Notes under the pieces: generated by a model
Database searches by the model: none
The model's input: only the letters and a program-made list of their open reading frames with translations
What the model was told of the DNA's origin: nothing
NCBI GenBank assembly: GCA_965261255.1
Contig: CBDHCQ010000004.1
Coordinates: 2,170,001 to 2,234,000, forward strand
Source: Bin80 sp965261255
GTDB taxonomy: Bacteria > Bacteroidota > Rhodothermia > Rhodothermales > Bin80
DNA length: 64,000 bases
Direction of reading: 5' to 3'
Position numbers and translations under genes: made by a program
Part shown: in pieces, positions 9,779 through 17,825 of the stretch
Layout of the letters: each line of letters opens with the position of its first letter
Numbering within the stretch: position 1 is the first letter of the stretch

Positions 9779-11174
9779 GCTGGAAAATCTCCGTTTGCAC
9801 ACTGGTCGCAGATACTTTACGAATTGAGCTGTCCTCGGGCAAACGGTTCATGGCTTTTGCCTGAATAAGGAGGTTTCCGAGTGCCGTCGCCTCGGAGGGA
9901 CCCGCAATGACTGGTACGCCACAGCGGTCTGCCGTCCATTGATTGAGCAATCTGTTGCGACTCCCCCCACCGACGACATGCAGACAATCAAAACGCTTCC
10001 CCAGTAAAGTTGAGAGTGACTCAAGCGTGGTACGATATGCTTCGGCCAGACTTTCCAATATGAGCCGTACGATATCTCCGCGCTCACTTACTATGGGCCT
10101 CCTGTGCTCTCTGCACCAATCTGCAATGCGCTGGGGCATATTTCCGGGCGTGGAGAATCTCCTGTCGTTGAAATCAATGGTATGCAATGGAGGCTTTGCC
10201 CGCCTTGCCTCACCAAGCAGCTCAGTATAGTCGAAGTTCATTCCTGCCTCCCGCCAGACGCGCTCGCATTCCTGTAGCACCCAAAGCCCGGTCAGATTTT
10301 TCAGTAATCGGATAGTCCCCCCATACCCCGCCTCGTTCGTAAAACCAGCCTCCATTGCAGCAGGAATACAGATTGGTGTAGAAATTTCTGCACCTAGAAG
10401 CGACCAGGTCCCACTGCTAAGAAAAGCCCAGGATGAACGCTCATCCGCTGGAATCGCCGCTACTGCGCAAGCTGTATCGTGCGAACAGCTCGCGATAACA
10501 GCCACGTTGGGGTTATCTGGTACAGGGCCAAGTACAGTGCCCGATGGCACGACCCGGGGCCATGTAACTGGATCAATTTGTAAAGCCTGCATCGCCTCAA
10601 CAGACCACGAACGCGAGTTCGCATTCAGCAGTTGCGTTGTGCTTGCCAAGGACACTTCTGCCACGGGGCGATCACAAAAGCGCCAGTTCATATAGTCGGC
10701 AATGAGAAGTCTACAACACGTAGCGGCATGACGCTGTGGCGTCATCTGCTCATCCGCCAGAACCTGAAACAATGTGTTGATTGGATGTGAAGCCACACCT
10801 GTCATACCGTACAGCTCCTCCTGTGCAACCCGTTGCCAGGCAAGTGCTTCTCCCGAAGCTGACCTGGAATCCCTGTAGACATGTGCACGCCGCAGAGGCC
10901 GCATCGTGCTGTCCATGGGCACATAATCAACACCCCACGAGTCAACACTCAGACTGCACAGATCAGGGGCCTCCTTAAGAGCAATCGCCAACCCCTCCTG
11001 CATAGAACTCCACACCGCATCCAAGCCCCAATAGAGCCGCTCTTCCTCAACTTCGATTGGTGTGCCCCAACGATGCACTTCCTGCATTTCCATACGATTC
11101 CCATCGAGCCTGCCCAAGACAGCGCGACCGCTGGACGCTCCTAAGTCAAAAGCAAGATGTACCGATGCCTGCAT
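9756..11174 (-). CDS. rhaB: Rhamnulokinase (FGGY kinase)
   Basis: FGGY-family carbohydrate kinase of about 472 residues that phosphorylates L-rhamnulose in rhamnose breakdown. The start at 11174 gives the expected N-terminal phosphate-binding motif FDLGASSGRAVLG; an upstream in-frame ATG would add about 50 residues unlike the family. Other RhaB hallmarks are TGLWVLQECERVWR and the C-terminal VVGGGSRNRLLNQ and SEATALGN. No rhamnose isomerase or aldolase of the RhaD type is nearby, so the pathway is split across the genome or the substrate is a related ketose. It is convergent with the DUF1080 gene. Confidence 0.88.
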   Translation of the reverse strand: MQASVHLAFDLGASSGRAVLGRLDGNRMEMQEVHRWGTPIEVEEERLYWGLDAVWSSMQEGLAIALKEAPDLCSLSVDSWGVDYVPMDSTMRPLRRAHVYRDSRSASGEALAWQRVAQEELYGMTGVASHPINTLFQVLADEQMTPQRHAATCCRLLIADYMNWRFCDRPVAEVSLASTTQLLNANSRSWSVEAMQALQIDPVTWPRVVPSGTVLGPVPDNPNVAVIASCSHDTACAVAAIPADERSSWAFLSSGTWSLLGAEISTPICIPAAMEAGFTNEAGYGGTIRLLKNLTGLWVLQECERVWREAGMNFDYTELLGEARRAKPPLHTIDFNDRRFSTPGNMPQRIADWCREHRRPIVSERGDIVRLILESLAEAYRTTLESLSTLLGKRFDCLHVVGGGSRNRLLNQWTADRCGVPVIAGPSEATALGNLLIQAKAMNRLPEDSSIRKVSATSVQTEIFQPNQSGGP

Positions 11175-11205
11175 TTGTGTATAACCTTTTAACTTGCAAC
11201 GCGCA

Positions 11206-11964
11206 TCAACCGCAAATCCAGCCATCCAGGTTTGCGTCCAGTCCTGTCTCATACGCGCAGTGATGATGCGATACACCTTCTGGATAGGCTTTACGAAGTT
11301 CTGTACAGTTTGCAAAAGGTCCACACCCTACTGAGCTGTCCGTCAGAAAACTTGGATAGAGTGTAGGTGTAATCTCCAATTCAAACGAATCACACGCATT
11401 GATTTTATCTGCTAGGGAGCTCTTCTCCTCAGGATCAACCGAGAGTTGATAGGCCTTACGCACCGCTATGATCTGCCGTGCAAACCAGCATTGATTATGG
11501 GGTGGCCACCACTGCCCAGCATCCCGGGCTCCCTTGCTCCGGTTGACTGAACTGTTTACCAAAACCAGATTGAGTGTGTCGTTGGCAAATTGCTCGCGGA
11601 TATCTCCGTCTATGCTATCACTGCACAACCCGCTGGCGTGAGCTTCACGCGTTGCCACAATGTGTTCTATGTCCACAGAGTCTCTCGAGTCGTACCAGCG
11701 CAGCTCATAAGGATCATATATGCCACCATACCTCAGAATTAATCTGTTTTCGAGAGTTTGTGAATGCGTATAATCGCTGCGATCATATACGCAGGAATTT
11801 AACTCGGGTGCAACCTTGAGGCTGTCCAATGACCTCAGTATCTGGGCACGGGAAGATATCGTTACTGATTCTTCTTTGTAATCAGTCTTTGTAGATGATG
11901 CACACCCTTGCATTAACAGAGGAGCAAGGAGACCAAAAACAAGGCCTGCTCTTACACTATCCAT
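11206..11964 (-). CDS. Secreted HNH (DUF1524-type) nuclease with excalibur domain
   Basis: Lipoprotein of 252 residues (lipobox LMQGC, Cys21). The middle carries an HNH-type core like DUF1524/GmrSD endonucleases: DIEH at 98-101, then NLVLVNSSVNRSKGARDAGQW at about 132-151, giving the His, Asn and Ser/Lys pattern of the fold. The last ~40 residues match the excalibur calcium-binding domain, with conserved Cys residues and a DANLDGWIC loop. The combination is known in secreted bacterial nucleases and suggests extracellular DNA degradation for nutrient use or defence (inference). It sits alone between rhaB and a possible gene remnant upstream. Confidence 0.8.
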   Translation of the reverse strand: MDSVRAGLVFGLLAPLLMQGCASSTKTDYKEESVTISSRAQILRSLDSLKVAPELNSCVYDRSDYTHSQTLENRLILRYGGIYDPYELRWYDSRDSVDIEHIVATREAHASGLCSDSIDGDIREQFANDTLNLVLVNSSVNRSKGARDAGQWWPPHNQCWFARQIIAVRKAYQLSVDPEEKSSLADKINACDSFELEITPTLYPSFLTDSSVGCGPFANCTELRKAYPEGVSHHHCAYETGLDANLDGWICG

Positions 11965-12134
11965 GCCTTAGTGCAATGAAGAATTTCATTTTGTCCTAAA
12001 CTACGGTCAATCAGTTTAACTGTGGTATTTTCTCGGGCGCCACACGCAATTACCGTAAATCTACTGCCATGGTTTACATCACTCCAGTCACGCTTTCCAT
12101 CAGCAAATTGGACGGTAACTTCGGTATGATCAAA
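11952..12134 (-). pseudogene. Possible remnant of a small beta-rich gene
   Basis: On the minus strand there is a frame of about 60 codons with no ATG, GTG or TTG start and an in-frame stop just before it. Its translation reads like protein (VTVQFADGKRDWSDVNHG, then RFTVIACGARENTTVKLIDR), and it ends overlapping the start of the nuclease gene. It may be the tail of a decayed gene or a chance open frame. I do not recognise a family. Confidence 0.25.
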
Positions 12135-12162
12135 TTAAGGTACCACTGACATCATCGCAGGA

Positions 12163-13158
12163 ATGAATAGCAAAAAACTTCACTGGGGAATAATGTCGAG
12201 CGCCCGCATAGCTCGGCAAAAGGTCATACCCGCCATACAAAAGAGTCAACACGGAAAGGTAATAGCCATTGCCTCCAGAAATGTTGATGTGGCGCGCCAA
12301 GTCGCCCAAACACATCAAATCCCTGTAATCTGCCCTTCATACGAGGATCTGATTAATCTGAGAGAGATTGATGCCGTATATATCCCGTTACCCAACCATC
12401 TACATGTTGAATGGGCCTCCCGGGCCATAGAAGCAGGGAAGCATGTACTCTGCGAAAAACCCCTGGGGATGAATAAGATGGAGGTAACACAACTCCAGCA
12501 TATCTCCAGGCAGTATCCAAAGCAACTGATATCGGAGGCATTCATGTATCGATACCATCCTCAGTGGAGGCGTACACGCCAGTTCATTCGCTCCAAAAGC
12601 ATCGGAGAGCTTCAAAGCATCCATGTTCATTTTTCCTATGACAATAAGGACCCGAACAATATTCGAAACAAGTTGGCGCTTGGGGGAGGTGCCTTGATGG
12701 ATATTGGCTGTTACGGAATCTCCGTTGCACGCTGGTTGTTTGAAGGCGAGCCACGGCGAGTCTGTGCACACATGGTACGGCATCCCGAATTCGGAACAGA
12801 CACCTTTACTACAATCCTTCTGGATTTTCCACAAGGAAGTGCTACCGTCGTGTGTGCGACACAAATGCAGCGCTACCAACGTGTCACCCTGGTAGGCAGC
12901 CATGGTCAAATAACCTTACACACACCTTTCAATGCACCGCCAGACGAAACCGTGCGTATAGACTGCCAAGATGATTACGAGAACAGCACCCATGAGATTG
13001 GACCAGTAGATCAGTATGCAGAGCAGTGTGATCGCTTCGCTGCAGCTGCGATTGATGGCGAACCCCTGCTTACCCCCATTTCTGATGCTGTGTGCAACAT
13101 GCATGTAATAGACGCATGTTTTCAGAGCGAGCAGAAAAATACCTGGGTGGACTGCTGA
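12163..13158 (+). CDS. Gfo/Idh/MocA family oxidoreductase
   Basis: 331 residues, the usual length of this NAD(P)-dependent sugar and inositol dehydrogenase family. The N-terminal Rossmann part is seen in WGIMSSARIARQKVIPAI and IPLPNHLHVEW, and the family signature EKPLGMNK, whose Lys is catalytic, lies near residue 105. There is no signal peptide, so it is cytoplasmic. The substrate is unknown; with two FGGY kinases and KdgK in the window a role in sugar catabolism is plausible. The start ATG at 12163 begins shortly before the Rossmann strand and is not preceded by a Shine-Dalgarno sequence. Confidence 0.88.
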   Translation: MNSKKLHWGIMSSARIARQKVIPAIQKSQHGKVIAIASRNVDVARQVAQTHQIPVICPSYEDLINLREIDAVYIPLPNHLHVEWASRAIEAGKHVLCEKPLGMNKMEVTQLQHISRQYPKQLISEAFMYRYHPQWRRTRQFIRSKSIGELQSIHVHFSYDNKDPNNIRNKLALGGGALMDIGCYGISVARWLFEGEPRRVCAHMVRHPEFGTDTFTTILLDFPQGSATVVCATQMQRYQRVTLVGSHGQITLHTPFNAPPDETVRIDCQDDYENSTHEIGPVDQYAEQCDRFAAAAIDGEPLLTPISDAVCNMHVIDACFQSEQKNTWVDC

Positions 13159-13297
13159 AGACAATGGCTGGATAACTGGCTCGGTCTGTTTGCCCCTGTC
13201 GTCGCATGCCCAGAACGTTACATTCCTCAAACGCAACTGTTTATATGTAAGAACGACTATTCGTAGATTGTGGGCTACACATTCACCCATATCCGAC

Positions 13298-14398
13298 ATG
13301 TCTATCAGCCGCCGTGACTGGCTCCGCCTCAGTGCTGCAGGCGCAGCACTGCCATTCATACCTGGTTTTGCAATGCGAAGGAGCGACGATCCGATTCGCC
13401 TGCATAGCAATGAAAACCCGTATGCACCTGCACAGTCTGCACGTACCGCCGTACTTGAAGCCTTGGACGAAACCAACCTGTACGCAGGACCCGCTATCGC
13501 TCGCAACCTGGAAGCCATGATTGCAGCGCGCGAAGGGCTGAGGCCTGAACATGTGGTCGTTGGAGCCGGGTCTACCGAAGTCCTTCGCATGGCGGCGCTG
13601 GCTTATGGACTCAGTGGCGGAGAAGTCGTTACAGGTTACCCGACCTATGAGGGCATGGAGGAATCGGCGAAATCCATCGAGGCACGCGTTCACCGTGTGC
13701 CACTCAAGACCGACAAGAGCCTTGACCTGTCCGCTATGGACAAGCGGACAACCAAGGATGTGAAACTGGTGTTCGTATGCAACCCCAATAACCCAACGGG
13801 TAGTATCTGCGACAAAGAGGAGCTTAATGACTTTTGTATGGAAGTCTCCAAACGATGCACAATTCTCGTTGATGAAGCCTATTACGAACTGGTCAACCAC
13901 CCCAGATATAGCAGTGCAGTACCCCTTGTAAAGGCAGGCGCCAATATCATTGTCTCCAGAACTTTCTCGAAAGTGTATGGCTTGGCCGGATTGCGTGTGG
14001 GATACGCAATTGCACGTCCCGATATTGCAGAGCGACTTCGTACACATCGTACTCCCATGGCCGTTAATCTCCTAGGGCTACGGGCTGCAATTGCCTCTCT
14101 TAATGACGAACGCTTTTTGCATTACAGCAAGACACAACTTGCATCCAGTCGTAACCAGATCACAGCTACTCTTCGCGGCTGGGGACATGAAGTCATTGAG
14201 TCACACACAAACTTTGTATTCTTCCATCTTGGCCGAGAGATAGGGGGATTTCAAAGATCCATGGCCTCCCAGGGTATTCTGGTTGGACGTCCATTTCCTC
14301 CATACCTGGACTGGTGTCGCCTCAGTATTGGGAACGAGGAGGAGATGGCACGATTTACGGAGGTCTTCCCAAAAGTCATGAGTACATCAACACGTTAG
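13298..14398 (+). CDS. Class I/II PLP aminotransferase with Tat-like leader
   Basis: Fold type I aminotransferase of the histidinol-phosphate aminotransferase family, 366 residues from the ATG at 13298. That start exposes a twin-arginine leader (SISRRDWLRLSAAGAALP); an ORF start at 13190 would bury it. Key residues are visible: CNPNNPTG for cofactor and carboxylate binding, VDEAYYE, and SRTFSKVYG with the PLP lysine at about residue 225. Tat export of a PLP enzyme is reasonable because the cofactor must be inserted in the cytoplasm. A HisC role is unlikely for an exported enzyme. It ends 20 bp before the DUF4159 gene. Confidence 0.82.
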   Translation: MSISRRDWLRLSAAGAALPFIPGFAMRRSDDPIRLHSNENPYAPAQSARTAVLEALDETNLYAGPAIARNLEAMIAAREGLRPEHVVVGAGSTEVLRMAALAYGLSGGEVVTGYPTYEGMEESAKSIEARVHRVPLKTDKSLDLSAMDKRTTKDVKLVFVCNPNNPTGSICDKEELNDFCMEVSKRCTILVDEAYYELVNHPRYSSAVPLVKAGANIIVSRTFSKVYGLAGLRVGYAIARPDIAERLRTHRTPMAVNLLGLRAAIASLNDERFLHYSKTQLASSRNQITATLRGWGHEVIESHTNFVFFHLGREIGGFQRSMASQGILVGRPFPPYLDWCRLSIGNEEEMARFTEVFPKVMSTSTR

Positions 14399-14418
14399 CA
14401 GCAAGCACTTCGGAGAAT

Positions 14419-15168
14419 ATGTTCAACCGGGCCCTGTCTGTATCATCAGTCTTGCTACTGCTGAGCACTACCTGGTTGATACAGGCAAGCGGGCAGGATT
14501 CGGGCTTTCAATTTGCACGAGTCTGGTACGAAAGTCATCCAGGATTCAGAAACAATGCCTGGGCCACAGACTATCCAACCGCGGAATACAACCTGCACGA
14601 AGCAATCAGCCGGACAACCGGACTTCGATTGGAGGGCCCGCCGATCGTCGTCGCACTGACAGATGACCGAATTTTCGAGTACGCCGTACTGTACTTGACT
14701 GAACCTGGATATTGGCGCACCAACGAAGAAGAAGTGGCCAACCTGCGACGCTACCTTGATCGGGGCGGATTTCTCATTATTGATGATTTCCATGACTACG
14801 GCCGCGGCCATGTCGGGCCGCAGTGGAATAACATGTACGACAACATCAAGCGGGTTTACCCGGATCGTGAACCGGTTGAATTAACTGCCGATCATCCGAT
14901 CTGGCAGATCTACTACGATGTTGACCCGGATGCCGCAATTTCAACAAAGAATGGCGGTTCCTGGCGATGGGGCGGCATGCGCTTCTCCCCGGAAGATGAC
15001 ATCTACTATGCAGTATTTGATGATGCAGGTCGGCCCGCAATTGTCATCTGCTACAACCAGGACATTGGCGATGGATGGGAATGGCCCGGCGGCCGTAACC
15101 TGGGATCTGCTTCGACCGTGAGTTTTCAGATGGCCATTAATTTCATCTTCTATACACTCACGCATTAG
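14419..15168 (+). CDS. Secreted DUF4159 family protein
   Basis: 249 residues from ATG 14419, chosen because it opens a signal peptide (LSVSSVLLLLSTTWLIQASG) absent from longer frames. The mature part fits DUF4159: FARVWYESHPGFRNN, ILYLTEPGYW-like YLTEPGYW, LRRYLDRGGFLIIDDF and a C-terminal GFRNLGSAS-type end. DUF4159 proteins have a glutamine-amidotransferase-like or flavodoxin-like fold and unknown role, and often sit next to MoxR/BatA-like genes, which are not seen here. The stop codon TAG at 15166 is the first base of the tandemly repeated unit that follows. Confidence 0.78.
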   Translation: MFNRALSVSSVLLLLSTTWLIQASGQDSGFQFARVWYESHPGFRNNAWATDYPTAEYNLHEAISRTTGLRLEGPPIVVALTDDRIFEYAVLYLTEPGYWRTNEEEVANLRRYLDRGGFLIIDDFHDYGRGHVGPQWNNMYDNIKRVYPDREPVELTADHPIWQIYYDVDPDAAISTKNGGSWRWGGMRFSPEDDIYYAVFDDAGRPAIVICYNQDIGDGWEWPGGRNLGSASTVSFQMAINFIFYTLTH

Positions 15169-15343
15169 AACCTGCTCCCAATCAGATTCGCGGCTCAAAG
15201 TAATCCCATTTAGCGAGACATATGGCGTCACGGGAATGCTTCTGCATCACGCTTTTTCGACAATCTTGATTCTTGTGGTGGATGCTGACAGGAACATCCC
15301 CAAATAAACCACATTCCAGCTGTAGGTGCTGCCGTAAAAGCAA

Positions 15344-15613
15344 ATGCAATTTGCGATTCTGATACTGGTTTTTATTACTCTTTTGGGTGCACTTGCTTGG
15401 CACGGTGGGCGTGACCTTTGGACGCAAAGGGATTCCCCAAAATCCAAGCTGTATTACACCATGGCAACTGCTTTGGGTGCGGCTACGCTTCTTGCCATTA
15501 TAACGGTCACATCTCCCGAAACACCAACGGATCCCATCCTTGCTACGTGTGTAATTTTCCTAGGTGGCATATCCCGCCGCTACCGGATATACAAACAACA
15601 CAATCCTGCCTGA
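15344..15613 (+). CDS. Small three-helix membrane protein, paralog 1
   Basis: 89 residues: helix 1 at about 3-19 (AILILVFITLLGALAW), a conserved basic loop WHGGRDLWTQRDSPKSK, helix 2 at about 39-55 and helix 3 at about 64-78, then YRIYKQHNPA. I do not recognise a family. Reality as a gene is supported by comparison with the second copy: in the first 41 codons I count 18 silent codon changes against 2 amino-acid changes, the mark of purifying selection. The start ATG is aligned in all three copies, and no Shine-Dalgarno sequence is seen, as for most genes here. Function unknown; its duplication may raise dosage or allow divergence of the C-terminal half. Confidence 0.72.
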   Translation: MQFAILILVFITLLGALAWHGGRDLWTQRDSPKSKLYYTMATALGAATLLAIITVTSPETPTDPILATCVIFLGGISRRYRIYKQHNPA

Positions 15614-15672
15614 GTCTGCTGTATCTGGTTACCCAGCCGTGCCAGTAGGACCTGCAGATATCATCGGTTCCT

Positions 15673-15839
15673 TTACTCCCTATAAGCTTCTAGCGCACGG
15701 TGCCTTCCAGTACTCAGGTCAATGATTGGGCGAGGATACGCGTGAACTGGCGTCAGGGCCCGCGACTTGAGTACTGCTTCAAGATAATTCAATCTATTTG
15801 GATGAGGCGGCCTGCGACCCTCGGCAAGGTACCTGTCCC
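15673..15839 (-). pseudogene. Photolyase 3'-end remnant in unit 1
   Basis: This minus-strand piece is homologous to the last ~55 codons of the photolyase gene (RDRYLAEGRRPPHPN, then ALTPVHAYPRPI and GRHRALEAYRE). It has no N-terminal part and ends a few codons early. It was copied along with the small membrane gene and is not a gene by itself. Confidence 0.85.
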
Positions 15840-16016
15840 TAGAACCTGCCCCAATCAGATTCACGGCTCAAAGCATTCCTACTCAGTGAAACGTATGGCG
15901 TCACAGGAATGCCCCTGCATTACGCCTTTTCGACCATCTTGATACTTGTGTTAGATGCTGACAGGAACATACCCAAATAAAACACATTCCAATTGTAGGC
16001 ACAGCCAGAAAAATAA

Positions 16017-16286
16017 ATGCAGATTGCAATACTGATCCTGGTTTTTATTACCCTACTGGGTGCGCTCGCGTGGCACGGCGGGCGTGATCTATGGACGCAG
16101 AGGGATTCTCCAAAATCTAAGCTCTATTACGCCATGGCCGGTGCTTTGGGTATGGCTATGCTTTTCACCATAAAAATGGTCACGTCTCCTGAAACACCAA
16201 CGAACCTCATCCTTTTTATGTGTGTAGTTTTCACGGCAGGCATATCCAACCACTACCGGATATACAAACAACAAAATCCAGTCTGA
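16017..16286 (+). CDS. Small three-helix membrane protein, paralog 2
   Basis: 89 residues, the same length as paralog 1, with the same first helix and the same WHGGRDLWTQRDSPKSK loop. The N-terminal 41 residues differ from copy 1 only at positions 3 and 39, while the second half (GMAMLFTIKMV and ILFMCVVFTAGI) has diverged much more. The upstream region, with TGCTGACAGGAACAT and an A-rich stretch just before the ATG, is conserved among the copies and may hold the promoter and ribosome site. Function unknown. Confidence 0.72.
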   Translation: MQIAILILVFITLLGALAWHGGRDLWTQRDSPKSKLYYAMAGALGMAMLFTIKMVTSPETPTNLILFMCVVFTAGISNHYRIYKQQNPV

Positions 16287-16354
16287 GCCTTCTACGACTG
16301 GTTGCCCTGCCATACATGTGGAACCTGCAGATATTATCCGTTCCGGTGCGTCTT

Positions 16355-16512
16355 TTAAGCTTCTAGTGCCCGCTGCCTCCCAGAATTCAGGTCAATGATC
16401 GGGCGAGGATACGCTTGATCTGGCGTCAGGGCCCACGACTTTGGTACAGCTTCGAAGTAATTCAATCCATTCGAGTGATGTAACCTGCAACCCTCGGCAA
16501 GAATCCTATCCC
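16355..16512 (-). pseudogene. Photolyase 3'-end remnant in unit 2
   Basis: Second decayed copy of the photolyase end (LNYFEAVPKSWALTPDQ, then GRQRALEA and a premature TAA). Conserved residues such as the RRPPHP stretch have changed to RLHHSN, as expected for sequence without function. Confidence 0.82.
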
Positions 16513-16647
16513 TAGAACCTGCTCCCAATCAGATTCACGGCTCAGAACAATCCTACAGATTGAGACATATAGCGTCACGGGAATGCCCCTGTATCACGGT
16601 TTTTCGAACTTTTGGTGGTTAAGGTCGGATAATATAAACCAATCCTG

Positions 16648-17499
16648 TTACTGTCCACAAGCCTCTGAAATCATCTCAGAAGCACCAGTTAAGTCCCATG
16701 TAAATACGACATTTCCTTGTCCGTACCAAGGTAAATTTATACGAAAGGTTTGTGCTCTTGCGAATGTTGATCGTGCAATGGATGGAAGCCTTATATCGTC
16801 ATCCCCCCATTCCTGCGTAGTGCGCCATACAGTATCATTACCGTCTATTCGGACACGAAGCCTGATCACGTCGTACCCTCCAGCTTGTGCATCCCCTGCC
16901 GTTAAATTAGGGCTTTCAGTAAAACGAATCCACGAAGCCGAACGACTACACTGAACAAACAGTTGTGCTTTAACATTGCTATAAGGCCATCCCATTGGAC
17001 TATCTGCCGTTACAGACCTGCTCATCGCACCATTTGAGCTTCGTTCACCCCATTGATTAGTAAACCAAGTTGTTGACCACGTGAATGAGGCTCTTCGTAC
17101 TCTGGCTTCTTGTTCTCTGGCTCGTTGCTCTCTGAGTTCTTGTGCTCTTGCTTCTCTTTCTTTACGATCATCCTCATCCTGGGTAAGTGCAAACTGAAGA
17201 CTATCTTCTCGATCTATAAAAGATCTACCACTAGGCCATCTCGTGTTTCTTAGCTTATCGTCTTCTTGTCTTATGTTTTTATCCTGAGTCTTAGCAAAAA
17301 GAATGCTATCCTGCCTACTGCCTGTCCACCCTTCCGGCCACTCTGTATCTGCAATTATTGCATCGTTTCGTTGTCGTGCCATCTCTTCTTCGCGTTCTCG
17401 TGCCATCTTTGATTGAGTCCTTATAGATGCAGTTATAACCAGAAGGAATGCAAATGCTAATCCAATTGCTAATAATATCCAATTTCTTTTCTTCGTCAT
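16648..17499 (-). CDS. Membrane-anchored protein with internal repeats, unknown function
   Basis: About 283 residues. The ATG at 17499 is preferred over the GTG three codons upstream because GGAGG lies eight bases before it; such a strong ribosome site is rare in this window. One helix at about residues 8-27 anchors the protein, followed by a charged Arg/Glu-rich segment holding two copies of a ~34-residue repeat, each with T-x-WP, then DS-x-x-FA-x-TQD. A C-terminal beta-rich domain (WSTTWFTNQWGE, YDVIRLRVRIDGNDT, VVFTWDLTGASE) has Trp and Cys but no catalytic motif I know. The gene is A/T-richer than the adjacent array. Different translation signals and its place in an insertion suggest horizontal origin. 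Confidence 0.65.
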   Translation of the reverse strand: MTKKRNWILLAIGLAFAFLLVITASIRTQSKMAREREEEMARQRNDAIIADTEWPEGWTGSRQDSILFAKTQDKNIRQEDDKLRNTRWPSGRSFIDREDSLQFALTQDEDDRKEREARAQELREQRAREQEARVRRASFTWSTTWFTNQWGERSSNGAMSRSVTADSPMGWPYSNVKAQLFVQCSRSASWIRFTESPNLTAGDAQAGGYDVIRLRVRIDGNDTVWRTTQEWGDDDIRLPSIARSTFARAQTFRINLPWYGQGNVVFTWDLTGASEMISEACGQ

Positions 17500-17545
17500 T
17501 TGATTCACCTCCTCAGGTATTTTGGTTTTAAGTTAAGATATTTAC

Positions 17546-17682
17546 TTCTAAATGGGACCGTCCACCCGAGTTACCCCCGGTGCGGTCCTCCCGTGCCGGG
17601 CCTTGGCAAGCTACACATTGACGTGCCGCGACAAGCCTTGTCACGCCTTGCCAAGCTGTGCCATGCCCTGCAGAGCATCGCC
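17546..17682. repeat. Pentamer-periodic GC-rich array, block A, with cap
   Basis: A cap of ~50 bp (TTCTAAATGGGACCG to TCCTCCC) is followed from 17593 to 17682 by 18 consecutive 5-bp units of the form NNGCC (for example GTGCC, AAGCC, ACGCC, TTGCC). I count G at the third position in 17 of 18 units and C at the fourth in 14 of 18. On the minus strand the unit reads GGCNN. Confidence 0.75.
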
Positions 17683-17686
17683 ACGA

Positions 17687-17813
17687 TTCTAAGTGGAACC
17701 GATCACCTGAGTTATCCTAGGTGCGGTCCTCCCGTGCCGTACCGCGCCCCGCCACGCCTGGACGAACCGGGGCATGCCAGGCGCTGCCATGCTGTGGAGA
17801 GCAGAGCCGTGCC
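17687..17813. repeat. Pentamer-periodic GC-rich array, block B, with cap
   Basis: Second copy of the same arrangement, offset by 141 bp from block A. The cap (TTCTAAGTGGAACCG to TCCTCCC) aligns with the first one without gaps, and is followed from 17734 to 17813 by 16 NNGCC-type pentamers. I count G at the third position in 14 of 16 and C at the fourth in 13 of 16. Individual pentamers differ between the blocks while the phase is kept. Confidence 0.75.
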
Positions 17814-17825
17814 CCGAGGTAAGCA

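Larger units (their letters stand above)
15166..15839 (+). repeat. Tandem duplication unit 1 (~674 bp)
   Basis: First of three head-to-tail copies. It runs from TAGAACCTGC at the DUF4159 stop, through a ~175 bp leader and the small membrane protein gene, to a piece of the photolyase 3' end. The copy boundary lies in a shared AACCTG: the photolyase sequence AACCTGTCCC joins directly to AGAACCTGCTCCC. Microhomology of this kind fits slipped or unequal recombination. Confidence 0.85.
15840..16512 (+). repeat. Tandem duplication unit 2 (~673 bp)
   Basis: Second head-to-tail copy, starting at TAGAACCTGC at 15840 and ending at the same point of the photolyase remnant. It is colinear with unit 1 over its whole length and differs by scattered point changes and small indels. 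The divergence shows that the duplication is not recent. Confidence 0.85.

Noticed and set aside
15182..15447. Minus-strand frames antisense to the small membrane genes
   Set aside because: Silent-site differences between copies fit the plus-strand frame, not these.
17593..17813. Possible CRISPR or minisatellite
   Set aside because: Units are 5 bp with no constant repeat and no spacers, and no cas genes are present.
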